The notes below the pieces were generated by a model. That model made no database searches and was not told the origin of the DNA. It saw only the letters and a list, made by a program, of their open reading frames with translations. A program made the translations under genes and the position numbers. A DNA stretch of 64,000 bases from Gluconobacter sp. Dm-62 (lineage in GTDB: Bacteria; Pseudomonadota; Alphaproteobacteria; Acetobacterales; Acetobacteraceae), in the NCBI RefSeq assembly GCF_018256155.1, contig NZ_JAERLY010000004.1, positions 186,001 to 250,000 of the forward strand. Reading direction: 5' to 3'. This document shows, piece after piece, positions 1-7,736 of this stretch (position 1 is its first letter; each line of letters opens with the position of its first letter).

Positions 1-327
1 CCGCGGCAGATATCCCTCCAGAGCGACATCCAGCGCCCCGATATTCAGAATGCCGCGCGGAGTGCCCTCAGTGAACAGATCCGTCAGGGACTGCGCACCT
101 GACACAACCGGCCTCGCCTGCTGATAGAAGAGCCGCCCTTCGGGAGTGGGTGTCAGGCGACCCTTTTCACGCAGAAACAGCTCCTGCCCGAGCAGCAGTT
201 CCAGCTCCTTCAGCCGCGCCGTTACGTTGGACGCCACACAGTTCAGACGCCGTGACGCTGCCACGACCGTCCCCTCCTCCACGACCGCGCAGAACATTTC
301 AAGCTGGGCGAGGCGGAGCGGATTCAT
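1..327 (-). CDS. LysR-family transcriptional regulator, N-terminal part (runs off left edge)
   Basis: Reading the minus strand from the ATG at 327 gives 109 codons with no stop before the window edge, so only the N-terminal third of a LysR regulator is visible. Residues 2-61 form the winged helix-turn-helix: it opens MNPLRLAQLEMF, has a recognition region around AASRRLN and TARLKELE, and continues with LFLREKGRLTPTPEG, a typical wing. The effector-binding domain lies outside the window, so no ligand can be named. The gene lies downstream of the pentose-phosphate operon on the same strand. The assignment to LysR is firm; the target genes are unknown. Confidence 0.88.
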   Translation of the reverse strand, partial: MNPLRLAQLEMFCAVVEEGTVVAASRRLNCVASNVTARLKELELLLGQELFLREKGRLTPTPEGRLFYQQARPVVSGAQSLTDLFTEGTPRGILNIGALDVALEGYLPR

Positions 328-382
328 GGGACAATATCCTTATCGGGGCGGGATTATCCCCCGGCAGAAGATATCCCCAGAA

Positions 383-910
383 TCAGGGAACATCTCCGGG
401 GAAGGGCCTGTGGATTGTTTCTGAAGAACTGGGGACCGATCGCGCCAGGGCAGCTTTCCTGCGGAGTCGCACGATGAGTGTATCCAGTGCGGATAAAAAC
501 CGGCTCCGGTCGTTTTTCCCAAAGGACGGATTATAGGTTGTGACTGCTCCCGTCTCGCGCAGACCCTGCATCAGATCCCGCATGGCCGAGACCATACCCA
601 CTGAGCGTTCGTCGATTTCCTCGCCATTGGGCCGCAGGACGGAGCCTTTTTTCGCCAGACAACGCACCGCGAGCGGAATATCGCTGGTGATGACAATGTC
701 GGATGGCGTCACCTGTTCCGCAATCCAGTCATCCGCCACGTCCGGCCCTTCCGGCACCACGACGCGCTCAATGAGCGGCGACTGCGGGATGTTCATCCAG
801 CTATTGGCAACGATGACTGTCTTGAGGCCATAGCGTGCCCCGACCCGGTAGATCTCGTCCTTGACCGGGCACGCATCGGCATCCACCAGAAGCCGGGTGG
901 TCTCGGCCAT
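383..910 (-). CDS. UPF0178 (YaiI/YqxD) family protein
   Basis: This 175-residue protein begins with the family hallmark DADACPVKDEIYRV (residues 10-23), followed by NSWMNIP and TPSDIVITSDIPLA with further conserved aspartates. The fold of the family (DUF188) resembles PIN/NYN nuclease domains, but no activity is established, so none is assigned. The usual length is about 150; this copy has roughly 20 extra C-terminal residues. It starts 3 bases after the gntK stop, which makes it the last visible member of the carbon operon. That position probably reflects shared transcription, not a metabolic role. Confidence 0.87.
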   Translation of the reverse strand: MAETTRLLVDADACPVKDEIYRVGARYGLKTVIVANSWMNIPQSPLIERVVVPEGPDVADDWIAEQVTPSDIVITSDIPLAVRCLAKKGSVLRPNGEEIDERSVGMVSAMRDLMQGLRETGAVTTYNPSFGKNDRSRFLSALDTLIVRLRRKAALARSVPSSSETIHRPFPGDVP

Positions 911-913
911 GGA

Positions 914-1456
914 TCAGTCCTCCGCCTGAAAATGGCTGATCAGCTCCTCCAGCACCACATCGGGATGCTTCTCGCCCGAGACGCGGATCACCGGCTCGTC
1001 ATCACCGGGAACCTCAAGCGTCGCAAGCTGGCTGGGCAGCAGGCTGGCCGGCATGAAATGTCCTTCCCGCCGCTCCAGCCGCTCGGCAAGTTCCGCAGCC
1101 GATGTGTCGATATGCACAAATTCAATCGGCAGATCCGCACCACGAAGTTGCTCGCGATAGGCGCGCTTGAGTGCGGAACATGTCAGCACCGCGCCATGCC
1201 CGGCTTCGACCTGCGCGCGCAGCCAATCATGACAGAGCGCAAGCCAGGGCGCACGGTCCGCATCGGTCAGCGGCTGTCCCGTGCTCATCTTCTCGACATT
1301 GGCCGGCGGATGCAGCGCATCCCCTTCCTGAAAATGCCAACCCAGACGCGTGGCAAGACCGGTTGCGACCGTTGTCTTGCCTGTTCCGGAGACGCCCATG
1401 ACCACGAGAAAACGCGGCTTCAGACCCATCTGCGTTTCGTGTTCCGTCATTTTCAT
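914..1456 (-). CDS. gntK: Gluconokinase
   Basis: It phosphorylates gluconate to 6-phosphogluconate with ATP in the cytoplasm, feeding the pentose-phosphate pathway. The P-loop GVSGTGKT is at residues 21-28. EGDALHP (44-50) and CSALKRAYR are diagnostic of the GntK/IdnK shikimate-kinase-like family. Its 180 residues match the family. The ATG overlaps the rpiA stop as ATGA, so translation is probably coupled. In an acetic acid bacterium that oxidises glucose to gluconate in the periplasm, this enzyme brings imported gluconate back into cytoplasmic metabolism (family knowledge). Confidence 0.95.
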   Translation of the reverse strand: MKMTEHETQMGLKPRFLVVMGVSGTGKTTVATGLATRLGWHFQEGDALHPPANVEKMSTGQPLTDADRAPWLALCHDWLRAQVEAGHGAVLTCSALKRAYREQLRGADLPIEFVHIDTSAAELAERLERREGHFMPASLLPSQLATLEVPGDDEPVIRVSGEKHPDVVLEELISHFQAED

Positions 1457-2148
1457 GGCTCCCAGTGCTCCACCCCGTCCGGCGTTGCCACCAGAACTTC
1501 GGACGCCATGTTGAGAAACATGCCATGCTCGACGACACCGACGATCCGGTCGATTTTATCAGCCAGTTTTTCAGGGTTGTCGATCGGCCCGAAATGGCAG
1601 TCGAGGATCATGTTGCCGGTATCGGTCACGAACAGCGAACCGGCCCGATCCGTGCGAGGCTTCACACCGCGTGCGCCACAGGCCGCCAGCAGTTCCGCCG
1701 TGCATTCCCAGCCAAAGGAAATGACCTCTACGGGAACAGGTGCCCTTTCGCCCAACAGGTCCACGGGCTTGGTGCCGTCCACGATCACCACGAAGCGCTT
1801 GGCCGCCTGCGCCACGATTTTCTCGCGCAGCAATGCGCCACCCAGACCCTTGATCAGGTTGAGCGAGCCACGCTGGACCTCGTCCGCACCATCAATGGCG
1901 ATGTCGATCCGGCGATGCGCGCTGAAATCCGTCAGGGGGATCCCGGCCTTGAGCGCCTTGTCTTCGCTGTCGTCGGATGTCGGGATTCCGAAAATCTCCA
2001 GACCTTCCGTAACGCGCTCGCCCAGACGCTCGATCATGTAGGCCGCCGTGCTGCCCGTTCCGAGCCCCACGACCATGCCGCTCTTGACCATGTCAGCCGC
2101 CTCACGCGCAGCCGTACGCTTGTGAGCGTTCATATCCGTCCCGCTCAT
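1453..2148 (-). CDS. rpiA: Ribose-5-phosphate isomerase A
   Basis: It interconverts ribose 5-phosphate and ribulose 5-phosphate. The 231-residue product carries the phosphate-binding loop GLGTGSTA at 28-35, the DGADEV motif near residue 88, and KGLGGALLREK, which contains the catalytic glutamate region of RpiA. Length is normal for the family. Both ends overlap their neighbours by four bases (ATGA with pgl upstream and with gntK downstream), which makes this a tightly coupled block. It links the oxidative branch encoded by pgl and gnd to the transketolase and transaldolase reactions encoded upstream. Confidence 0.95.
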   Translation of the reverse strand: MSGTDMNAHKRTAAREAADMVKSGMVVGLGTGSTAAYMIERLGERVTEGLEIFGIPTSDDSEDKALKAGIPLTDFSAHRRIDIAIDGADEVQRGSLNLIKGLGGALLREKIVAQAAKRFVVIVDGTKPVDLLGERAPVPVEVISFGWECTAELLAACGARGVKPRTDRAGSLFVTDTGNMILDCHFGPIDNPEKLADKIDRIVGVVEHGMFLNMASEVLVATPDGVEHWEP

Positions 2149-2885
2149 GCGTCCTCTCCCACCGCAGCGCGGTCCGCAAGAACGATGATGCGTCCCTCGC
2201 TCGTCACCCGTGCCGAAGGGATGGAACTGTCACCCTCGACCAGACGCTCCAGCATTTCGACCTTGGATGCCCCCGTCACGAGGAACACGACCAGTGCGCT
2301 GGACTGGATGGCAGGATAGGTCAGCGTAATGCGCTCATAAGGTGCTGTGGACGGTGCGGCCGTCCCGACCCAGGCCGTCCGTTCCTTCAGAACCGGCTGC
2401 CCCGGAAACAGCGATGCCGTATGACCGTCGGTGCCAAGACCCAGCATGACGAGATCGAACAGCGGGCGCTTCGGATCAAGCTCCGTTGCACCGTAAGCGG
2501 TCTGAAGGGTCTTTTCGTAAGCCTTCGCGTCCTCTTCCACCGTTGCAGCGGTTGGAATGGCGTGGACATTCTGCGCTGGCACTGGAACACGGGACAGCAG
2601 GACGGACTGGCCGACCGTGTGATTGCTGTCGGCATGGCCTTCCGGCACATGACGCTCGTCACCATAGAAAATCTCAACGCGCTCCCACGGGATCAGCTTC
2701 GCACGCGACGGCGTGGCAAGGATCTCGAACAGGCGCTTGGGCGTGGAGCCGCCAGAGAGGGCAACCCGGAACGGGCCATCCGTCTTGGCCAGAATTCCTT
2801 CAACGAGAAGATTCGCCATCCGCAGGGCAACGGCTTCTGAATCAGGAAGGGTTTCCAGCGTGGCGGAACGGATGTCGGTGGTCAT
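2145..2885 (-). CDS. pgl: 6-phosphogluconolactonase
   Basis: It hydrolyses 6-phosphogluconolactone to 6-phosphogluconate, the second step of the oxidative pentose-phosphate pathway. Visible motifs of the DevB/SOL-type lactonase are SGGSTPKRLFE (about 45-55), FYGDERHVP, and LGLGTDGHTASLFPG. The length of 246 fits the family. The start overlaps the stop of the HAD gene by four bases and its stop overlaps rpiA by four, so translation of the three is probably linked. No glucose-6-phosphate dehydrogenase gene is seen in the window, so that partner must be elsewhere. Confidence 0.95.
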   Translation of the reverse strand: MTTDIRSATLETLPDSEAVALRMANLLVEGILAKTDGPFRVALSGGSTPKRLFEILATPSRAKLIPWERVEIFYGDERHVPEGHADSNHTVGQSVLLSRVPVPAQNVHAIPTAATVEEDAKAYEKTLQTAYGATELDPKRPLFDLVMLGLGTDGHTASLFPGQPVLKERTAWVGTAAPSTAPYERITLTYPAIQSSALVVFLVTGASKVEMLERLVEGDSSIPSARVTSEGRIIVLADRAAVGEDA

Positions 2886-3742
2886 GGATTGGGAACTCTC
2901 GGCAGGATGTAGCGCTCGACGGCCTTGGCCCAGCCATCGCGCTCATTGGTGTCTGTGAGAACCTGCGCGGCGGCTTTCACGTCATCTTCAGCCTGTCCCA
3001 TCGCAATACCCAGACCCGCGACCGAAAACATCGGCAGATCGTTATGGGCATCACCAAGACAGGCCACCTCATGCGGCGCAATGCCGTGGGCAAGCGCCAG
3101 TTCACGCACGGCCTCACCCTTGTTGGCCAGGGCCGGTGTCACGTCCAGAAGAATATCGGAAGAGCGGCGCACGCTCGCATCGCCCTGAAGCATCGCGCCA
3201 AGTTCGGTTTCGATGTCCTGAAGCAGGCTGGTATTGCTGCTCACGCCCATCACCTTGCCGATCCCCTCGAACTCCTTGCGAAGATCCGGGACCGGATGCG
3301 GCTTCAGGCCAGTAATGACCTGCTCGTGCTGTACGAAGGGCGTATAGGCGTCTTTTACCATCCAGTAGGACTGGCGTAAAAACCAGGTCTCGATCCCGTG
3401 GAGATGCAGCATGTCATGCACGATCGACAGCACATCCGGGGCGAGAACACGGCTGACCGACGTTGTGCCATCAGGCCGGAAAATAATCCCGCCATTGAAG
3501 CCGGCATTCTGTCCGGTCAGGCCGAGCTGCTCGATGTAGGGAACCATCGCAGCGGGTGGCCGCGCGCTGGCCAGACAGAGTGGAATTCCCCGCTCCTGAA
3601 GCACCTTGACCATGGCCAGTGTCGAAGGCGCGATGGTCTTGTCCGGCGTCAAGAGGGTTCCGTCCATGTCGGACACGACCATCCGGATGGTCTGTGGCAG
3701 CGGCGGCAGATCCGCATGGATGGCGTCGAGGTCAACGGACAT
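2882..3742 (-). CDS. Cof-type HAD-IIB sugar-phosphate phosphatase
   Basis: This cytoplasmic phosphohydrolase is about 286 residues. Motif I is DMDGTLLTPDKT near the N-terminus, giving the nucleophile and acid/base aspartates. Motif IV is GDAHNDLPMF near the C-terminus, with a large cap between them, as in Cof/YbiV-type IIB enzymes. The reading frame is open up to 3910, but that would overlap gnd and add a non-conserved stretch, so the ATG at 3742 (MSVDLDAIHADL) is preferred. It sits between gnd and pgl and overlaps pgl by four bases. The substrate is unknown; removal of a toxic or dead-end pentose-phosphate intermediate is a reasonable guess from context only. Confidence 0.85.
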   Translation of the reverse strand: MSVDLDAIHADLPPLPQTIRMVVSDMDGTLLTPDKTIAPSTLAMVKVLQERGIPLCLASARPPAAMVPYIEQLGLTGQNAGFNGGIIFRPDGTTSVSRVLAPDVLSIVHDMLHLHGIETWFLRQSYWMVKDAYTPFVQHEQVITGLKPHPVPDLRKEFEGIGKVMGVSSNTSLLQDIETELGAMLQGDASVRRSSDILLDVTPALANKGEAVRELALAHGIAPHEVACLGDAHNDLPMFSVAGLGIAMGQAEDDVKAAAQVLTDTNERDGWAKAVERYILPRVPNP

Positions 3743-3754
3743 AAAAGCCCCTGT

Positions 3755-3783
3755 AAAAACCCCCGTCAGAGTCTTTGCGGGGG
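3755..3783 (-). terminator. Terminator-like hairpin between gnd and the HAD/pgl genes
   Basis: On the minus strand CCCCCG (3783-3778) can pair with CGGGGG (3765-3760) across a 12-base loop and is followed directly by five T. It lies in the 106-base gap between the gnd stop and the HAD start. It may attenuate transcription inside the operon, so that the pgl-rpiA-gntK half is less expressed, or mark a 3' end with a second promoter following. The six G-C pairs and the T run are seen in the sequence; function is inferred. Confidence 0.55.
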
Positions 3784-3848
3784 CTGGCTGGTCAGCAATG
3801 GCAAAACCATACCCTGCCAGCCAGTCATTGCCCATGAGGGGCGCAGTC

Positions 3849-4847
3849 TTATTTCTTTTCGACGTGTCCGCCGAAACCGAAACGCTGTGCCGAGAGAACC
3901 TTCTCGGCAAAGTTATTGCCAGACCGTGAGCGGAAGCGCGTAAACAGCGCGGCCGTCATGACCGGAGCCGGCACGTCTTCTTCAATGGCGGCCTCGATCG
4001 TCCAGCGACCTTCACCAGAGTCCGCGACTTCGCCGGAGAACTCGTTGAGGGTTTCCGAACGGGTCAGGGCCTCCGCCGTCAGGTCGAGAAGCCAGGACGA
4101 CACGACACTGCCGCGACGCCAGACTTCGGCGATGTCGCCCATGTTGAGCTCGAACCGGTCTTTTTCCGCAAGAACCGGAGAGTTCTTGCTTTTCATAATG
4201 TCGAAGCCTTCGGCGAAGGCCTGCATCATGCCGTATTCGATGCCGTTATGGACCATCTTCACGAAGTGGCCCGAACCCGCGGGACCACAGTGCAAATAGC
4301 CCTGCTCGGCGCGCGGATCATGACCCGATTCATCACGGCCCGGCGTGCGCTGCACATCCCCGATCCCCGGCGCGAGCGCGCTGAGGATCGGATCAATGTA
4401 TTCGGCGGTTTCTTTCGTCCCGCCGAACATCATGCAGTACCCGCGTTCCAGACCCCAGACCCCGCCCGAGGTGCCGACATCCACATAGGAAATGCCCTTT
4501 TCACCCAGTTCGGCCGACCGGCGGACATCGTCCTTGTAGTAGGTGTTTCCGCCATCAATGATGACATCCCCGCGCCCCAGAAGGCCGCCAAGTTCCTGAA
4601 CGCAGGCCTCGGTGATGGCGCCTGCCGGAAGCATGACCCACACCACACGGTGTTCGTCACCTTCGAGCAGCTTCGCCATCTCGGCCACGGAATTGGCGGG
4701 CGTAGCACGCCCGGCTTCACAACGGCTGACGACCGAGGCCGTCACTTCCGGCGTGCGGTCATGCACGACGACATCATGTCCGTGGCGCGTCAGACGGACG
4801 GCAATATTGCCGCCCATCCGTCCCAGTCCGATGATTCCGATCCGCAT
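3849..4847 (-). CDS. gnd: 6-phosphogluconate dehydrogenase, decarboxylating (short form)
   Basis: It oxidatively decarboxylates 6-phosphogluconate to ribulose 5-phosphate. The Rossmann motif GLGRMG is at residues 7-12. [20 protein letters not shown] and [14 protein letters not shown] form the substrate and catalytic regions, including the Lys and Asn of KMVHN. At 332 residues it is the short YqeC/GntZ-type enzyme, not the 470-residue form. After the second beta strand it has HDRT, where the NADP-specific long enzymes have NRS/NRT; the aspartate (residue 30) suggests NAD use. It starts 3 bases after the tal-pgi stop and ends before the hairpin at 3755-3783. Confidence 0.94.
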   Translation of the reverse strand: MRIGIIGLGRMGGNIAVRLTRHGHDVVVHDRTPEVTASVVSRCEAGRATPANSVAEMAKLLEGDEHRVVWVMLPAGAITEACVQELGGLLGRGDVIIDGGNTYYKDDVRRSAELGEKGISYVDVGTSGGVWGLERGYCMMFGGTKETAEYIDPILSALAPGIGDVQRTPGRDESGHDPRAEQGYLHCGPAGSGHFVKMVHNGIEYGMMQAFAEGFDIMKSKNSPVLAEKDRFELNMGDIAEVWRRGSVVSSWLLDLTAEALTRSETLNEFSGEVADSGEGRWTIEAAIEEDVPAPVMTAALFTRFRSRSGNNFAEKVLSAQRFGFGGHVEKK

Positions 4848-4850
4848 GAC

Positions 4851-7724
4851 TTATGCTCCTGCCAGTGCTTTGTGAATCGCCGTTTCCAGAGCCTTCAGCC
4901 CCTCTTCCAGCGGTCCATCGATATGAACGCGAAGGGCACGACGGCCACGGGCCGCGAGCACCTCGAAATCGCCTCGCGCCTGTGCCGCTTTCACGACACT
5001 GAAGCTGAAGCCATGGCCCGGAACCGGCACATCCGCCGCATCCGTTGCCGTGACCTGCAGGAACACGCCGCTGTCGGGTCCGCCCTTGTAGGCCTGGCCC
5101 GTCGAATGAAGGAACCGGGGTCCGAATTCAGCGGCTGTCGCCACCTTCAGCGTATCCCGAAGCTCCATGCGAACGGACTGTGCCCAGTCCCGTGTCTGCT
5201 GGTCGCGCCGGATATAGGCGAGCAGCCCGACATAGTCACCCTCCTTCACGCGATCAAAGAGCGCCTTGAGGATGGAGACCGCATCGCTCTTGTTTTCAAA
5301 GGCTTCTGTGTTCTTCGCATCCGCATAGAAGGACAGCGTGCCGTCCTTTGCGAAAGGCGTTTCCGGCGGCAGCGATCCCGTTTCGGCATAGGCTGAGGTC
5401 AGCTTACGCGTCTCGAGCTTGCTGAACTCGACATCCGGCTGATCGAACGGATCGATCCCGAGAACTGCACCGGCCACGGCCGTGGCAAATTCGAACAGGA
5501 AGAACGCCTGCCCGATCTGGGACGCATCGGCGAGACGAATGGTAACAACGGGCGCACCGGCGGCACGCAGTGCGCCAAGGCGGCTGTCGGGTACGTCATC
5601 GCCCAGCAGCAGATCCACGAAAATACGGTCCGTTCCGTACACTTCGGGTGTGCCGAGTTCTTCCTCATCGATGGGGATGAGGCCGAGGCCTTTCTTGCCG
5701 GTGCTTTCCGCAATGAGCTGTTCCAGCCATGCGCCCAGCGAGGCAATCCCGTCAGATGCCAGGATCGTCACCTTGTCACGGCCGAAGCAATGCGCGGCAT
5801 GACCCAGGATCAGCCCCAGAACCGCGCCCGGATTTGCAGCCGGCGGCGCACTTCCATCACAGGATTCAACCATCAGGCGCGTGACCATCAGCAGCTTGCG
5901 GACGTCAATGCCGCTTGCAGCCGCCGGGACGAGACCGAAATTGGACAGGACAGAATAACGACCGCCGATTTTCGGATCACCGTAGAACACACGCCAGAAG
6001 CCGTTTTCCTCGGCCACCTTCTGCATGTGCGAGCCGGGATCGGTGATGGCGATAAAGCTGTCACCCGGCTTCTTGCCCAGAGCCTGCCCTGCGACCTGCC
6101 AAAAATGCGCGAACAGGATGTTCGGCTCCAGCGTTCCGCCGGACTTGCTGGCCACGATGAACAGCGTGTTCTTCGGATCGATGGCTTTTTCGAACGCCGT
6201 AACCTGCTGGGGATCCGTGCTGTCGAGAACATGCAGCTTCGGCCAGCCTTCACGCTGTCCGAACGTCTCGGCGAGAACCTCTGGGCCGAGGCTCGAACCG
6301 CCCATGCCCAGAAGCAGGATATCCTTGAAACCGCGACTGCGGACATCGCGGGCCAGAACTTCCAGCTCCTCGATATGCCACAGACGATCCTGCACGACCG
6401 TCAACCAGTTCAGCCAGCCGGCTTCCGGACCGTTCGTCCAGACGGACGGGTCCTTCTTCCAGATGCGGCGAAGACCACCGCTATGGCTCCAGTCCTTTTC
6501 CGCACCAGCTACGTCATCACGCAGATCCGGCGGCAGATCAGCACTGACCCGCAGCAGACGGCTACCCAGGACGGCTTCGCGCTTGGTCGCAACAGCTGTC
6601 AGCAGCGTGTCGAACGACACGCTGAACGCCGCACAGCCTTCCTTGACGAGCTTTGCCGTCACGGCGTCCAGGTTCAGGTTGAGGCGCTCGGCCTCAGCCA
6701 TCACATGGCGGGCTTCCTCGACATTTTCCGTCAGGCTGGCACGGGACTTGCCGTGGTCGCGGAAGGCATCGAATGTTGCGGGCGGGATGGTGTTGACCGT
6801 CTCGGGGCCAATCAGCTCCTCGACATACAGGACGTCCGAATAGGCCTTGTCCTTGGTGCCGGTGCTGGCCCACAGCAGACGCTGCGGGTTGGCGCCCTTC
6901 TCGGCCAGCGCTTTCCAGCGCGGGCTGTTGCGGACGTCCAGATAGTACTGATACGCCATCTTCGCATTGGCGATTGCGACCTTGCCGCGAACGGCCTTCA
7001 GCGCTTCGGCGTCTGCATCGCCAGCGGCAATGCGACGGTCGATTTCACCATCGATCTTGGCATCGATGCGGCTGACGAAGAACGAGGCCACGCTGGAGAT
7101 GCGCGAAATTTCTTCACCCCGTGCCACGCGGGCTTCAAGGCCGGACACATAGGCTTCCAGAACAGCCTTGTAGGCATCCAGCGAGAACAGCAGCGTCACG
7201 TTGACATTGATGCCGTCCGCGATTGCTTCGCGAATGGCACCCGTGCCTTCCGTGGTGCCCGGGATCTTGATCATCAGGTTATGACGCGACACCGCCTTCC
7301 ACAGACGGCGTGCTTCCGTGATCGTCCCATGCGCGTCAAACGCCAGATAGGGAGAGACTTCAAGGCTGACATAGCCGTCCAGCCCCTTGGTCTTTTCGAA
7401 CACCGGATCCAGCACCGCACAGGCGGAGCGGATGTCGTCGATGGCGAGATGCTCGTACAGTTCGCCGGGGGAGAGGCCCTCACCTTCAAGCAGCTTGCGG
7501 ATCTGCGGATCGTATTCCGTGCCGTGCCCGATGGCCTTCTCGAAGATAGCCGGGTTGGAGGTCACGCCACGCAGGCCGTCCTCGTCCACCAGCTTGCGGA
7601 GGCTGCCATCCTCCGTAAAGCTGCGCTGGATGAAATCCAGCCAGGGAGACTGACCATATTTCTCAAGGTCGCGCAGTACGCTGCCGACTTCGTTCAGACC
7701 GGTATTGGAGATTGTGTCTGCCAC
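4851..7724 (-). CDS. tal-pgi: Bifunctional transaldolase / glucose-6-phosphate isomerase
   Basis: This 957-residue fusion joins two enzymes. Residues 1 to about 380 are a TalB-like transaldolase: it has SNPAIFEKAI, the Schiff-base lysine in LMIKIPGTTEG, and NVTLLFSLDAY. Residues about 400 to 957 are phosphoglucose isomerase with GMGGSSLGPE, VASKSGGTLEPN, and the signature GGRYSVLSNFG. Fusion channels carbon between sedoheptulose/fructose phosphates and glucose 6-phosphate, which makes sense where the pentose cycle replaces upper glycolysis. Twelve bases separate it from tkt upstream and 3 from gnd downstream. The same fusion is known from Gluconobacter and some cyanobacteria. Confidence 0.96.
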   Translation of the reverse strand: MADTISNTGLNEVGSVLRDLEKYGQSPWLDFIQRSFTEDGSLRKLVDEDGLRGVTSNPAIFEKAIGHGTEYDPQIRKLLEGEGLSPGELYEHLAIDDIRSACAVLDPVFEKTKGLDGYVSLEVSPYLAFDAHGTITEARRLWKAVSRHNLMIKIPGTTEGTGAIREAIADGINVNVTLLFSLDAYKAVLEAYVSGLEARVARGEEISRISSVASFFVSRIDAKIDGEIDRRIAAGDADAEALKAVRGKVAIANAKMAYQYYLDVRNSPRWKALAEKGANPQRLLWASTGTKDKAYSDVLYVEELIGPETVNTIPPATFDAFRDHGKSRASLTENVEEARHVMAEAERLNLNLDAVTAKLVKEGCAAFSVSFDTLLTAVATKREAVLGSRLLRVSADLPPDLRDDVAGAEKDWSHSGGLRRIWKKDPSVWTNGPEAGWLNWLTVVQDRLWHIEELEVLARDVRSRGFKDILLLGMGGSSLGPEVLAETFGQREGWPKLHVLDSTDPQQVTAFEKAIDPKNTLFIVASKSGGTLEPNILFAHFWQVAGQALGKKPGDSFIAITDPGSHMQKVAEENGFWRVFYGDPKIGGRYSVLSNFGLVPAAASGIDVRKLLMVTRLMVESCDGSAPPAANPGAVLGLILGHAAHCFGRDKVTILASDGIASLGAWLEQLIAESTGKKGLGLIPIDEEELGTPEVYGTDRIFVDLLLGDDVPDSRLGALRAAGAPVVTIRLADASQIGQAFFLFEFATAVAGAVLGIDPFDQPDVEFSKLETRKLTSAYAETGSLPPETPFAKDGTLSFYADAKNTEAFENKSDAVSILKALFDRVKEGDYVGLLAYIRRDQQTRDWAQSVRMELRDTLKVATAAEFGPRFLHSTGQAYKGGPDSGVFLQVTATDAADVPVPGHGFSFSVVKAAQARGDFEVLAARGRRALRVHIDGPLEEGLKALETAIHKALAGA

Positions 7725-7736
7725 AGGATCTCTCCC

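Noticed and set aside
2882-3910. A longer HAD protein starting at 3910
   Set aside because: It would overlap the gnd gene by 62 bases and add a stretch with no HAD similarity; the ATG at 3742 gives a normal family N-terminus.
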